Source: Spirochaetota bacterium (GTDB lineage Bacteria > Spirochaetota > Leptospiria > Turneriellales > Turneriellaceae). From it: 6,018 bases of DNA. Position 1 is the first letter of the stretch; each line of letters begins with the position of its first letter. A program made the position numbers and the translations under genes. Of this stretch, positions 5,293 through 6,018 are shown one piece after another. Under the pieces are notes generated by a model. The model was given only the letters and a program-made list of their open reading frames with translations. It ran no database searches and was not told the origin of the DNA. The stretch is taken from NCBI GenBank assembly GCA_029561505.1, contig JAKQXK010000596.1, positions 1-6,018 of the forward strand, given 5' to 3'.

Positions 5293-6018
5293 ATGAGTAC
5301 AACACAGACATTTGAATTTCAGGCCGAAACCCGGCAACTGATGGATCTCATGATCCATTCGATTTACTCACAGAAAGAGATATTCTTGCGTGAGTTGATC
5401 TCAAACGCTTCAGATGCGATTGATAAACGTAAGTTTCTGGGGCTGACCGACAAATCGATAACACAAGAAGAAAACAACTATATCCGCATCGAGGTCGATA
5501 AGGCTGCGCGCAGACTAACGATTTCTGATACCGGCATCGGCATGAGCCGCGAAGAGGTCGTCACGCACATCGGCACGATTGCCAAATCGGGTACGAAAGA
5601 AATTCTCGAGCAGGCAAAGACAACGCAAAACCCCGTTGACCTGATCGGCCAGTTCGGTGTCGGCTTTTATTCGGCATTTATGGTCGCCGACAAGATTACC
5701 TTGGTGACGCGCCGTGCGGGCAGCGACTCTGCAGTGCGCTGGGTCTCGACCGGCGCGGGCACTTACACAATCGACGACGACCAGCGCCTCACCGCAGGCA
5801 CGACCATTACCCTCAATCTCAAAACGGCCGACAAAGAAAACGGTCTGCCTGACTTTTGCGACGAGTTTGAAATCGAACAGGTCGTAAAAAAATATTCCGA
5901 CTTTATTGCCTACCCGATTCTGATGAAGAAAGAAGTGCATAAGACGGCAGTTGGTGCCGACGGCACTGGTGAAGGCAAAGATGCCAAGACCGAGACGAAC
6001 ATCGAAGAGGTGACTCTC
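5293..6018 (+). CDS. htpG: Molecular chaperone HtpG (Hsp90), N-terminal part (3' end outside window)
   Basis: This is the bacterial Hsp90 homologue, a cytoplasmic dimeric ATP-dependent chaperone. The 242 visible codons cover the GHKL ATPase domain and the start of the linker to the middle domain; family members are about 610-640 residues, so nearly two thirds are missing. Visible motifs are FQAETRQLMDLMIHSIYSQK (9-28), the ATP-binding helix LRELISNASDAIDK (32-45, with catalytic Glu33 and Asn37), DTGIGM (79-84), IGTIAKSGTKEI (93-104), the lid and glycine-rich GQFGVGFYSAFMV (119-131), and KKYSDFIAYPI (199-209). Residues about 217-236 are the usual variable charged linker (GADGTGEGKDAK). The ATG at 5293 has GAGG 8 bases upstream and gives the family's normal N-terminus. 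The gene is divergent from the phosphatase gene, with the 138-bp element between them. The frame is intact to the window edge. Confidence 0.97.
   Translation, partial: MSTTQTFEFQAETRQLMDLMIHSIYSQKEIFLRELISNASDAIDKRKFLGLTDKSITQEENNYIRIEVDKAARRLTISDTGIGMSREEVVTHIGTIAKSGTKEILEQAKTTQNPVDLIGQFGVGFYSAFMVADKITLVTRRAGSDSAVRWVSTGAGTYTIDDDQRLTAGTTITLNLKTADKENGLPDFCDEFEIEQVVKKYSDFIAYPILMKKEVHKTAVGADGTGEGKDAKTETNIEEVTL

Noticed and set aside
5279..5296. Five-codon mini-ORF (MRFLL) whose TGA overlaps the htpG ATG
   Set aside because: It has no ribosome binding site of its own and its first bases contain the htpG GAGG site. A leader this short by chance is likely.
5515..5940. 141-residue open frame opposite htpG
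   Set aside because: It lies entirely antisense to the well-conserved HtpG ATPase domain and its protein resembles nothing. It is a shadow of the real frame.

Overview
This window has five complete protein genes and two more cut by its edges, at roughly 50% G+C by eye. The conserved genes (rpsB, htpG, cmoA, cmoB) point to a Gram-negative-type bacterium. A HAMP-SpoIIE membrane phosphatase, a DUF4349-type lipoprotein and the overall base composition would fit a moderate-GC leptospiral spirochaete such as a Turneriella-like organism. That is a guess from gene style, not a demonstrated identity.

Layout. Bases 1-590 (minus) are the N-terminal 196 residues of ribosomal protein S2 (rpsB), which runs off the left edge. 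A 189-bp divergent spacer (591-779) holds a strong hairpin in the rpsB leader and a pair of 12-bp direct repeats. A DUF4349-type lipoprotein gene (780-1514, plus) converges on cmoB. An 18-bp perfect palindrome (1509-1547) contains the stop codons of both genes. Bases 5095 to 1522 (minus) form a tightly packed four-gene run: SpoIIE-family phosphatase, small two-helix membrane protein, cmoA, cmoB. Its gaps are 21 bp, a 4-bp GTGA overlap, and 2 bp. The 197-bp spacer between the phosphatase gene and the divergent htpG is mostly filled by a 138-bp element with perfect 18-bp terminal inverted repeats, which looks like a non-autonomous MITE-type insertion. The window ends inside htpG (5293-6018, plus; 242 N-terminal residues).

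How the genes work together. CmoA makes carboxy-S-adenosylmethionine from SAM and prephenate. CmoB transfers the carboxymethyl group to 5-hydroxyuridine-34 of tRNA, giving the wobble base cmo5U. The two genes are translationally coupled and are the clearest functional unit here. They sit behind a membrane-anchored PP2C-type phosphatase and an unrecognised membrane protein, so they may be co-transcribed with a signalling gene; no biochemical link is shown.

No wholly new multi-gene system is visible. The most unusual content is non-coding: the inverted-repeat element upstream of htpG, a 13-bp palindrome inside the cmoA reading frame, the palindrome that ends two convergent genes, and the rpsB leader hairpin.
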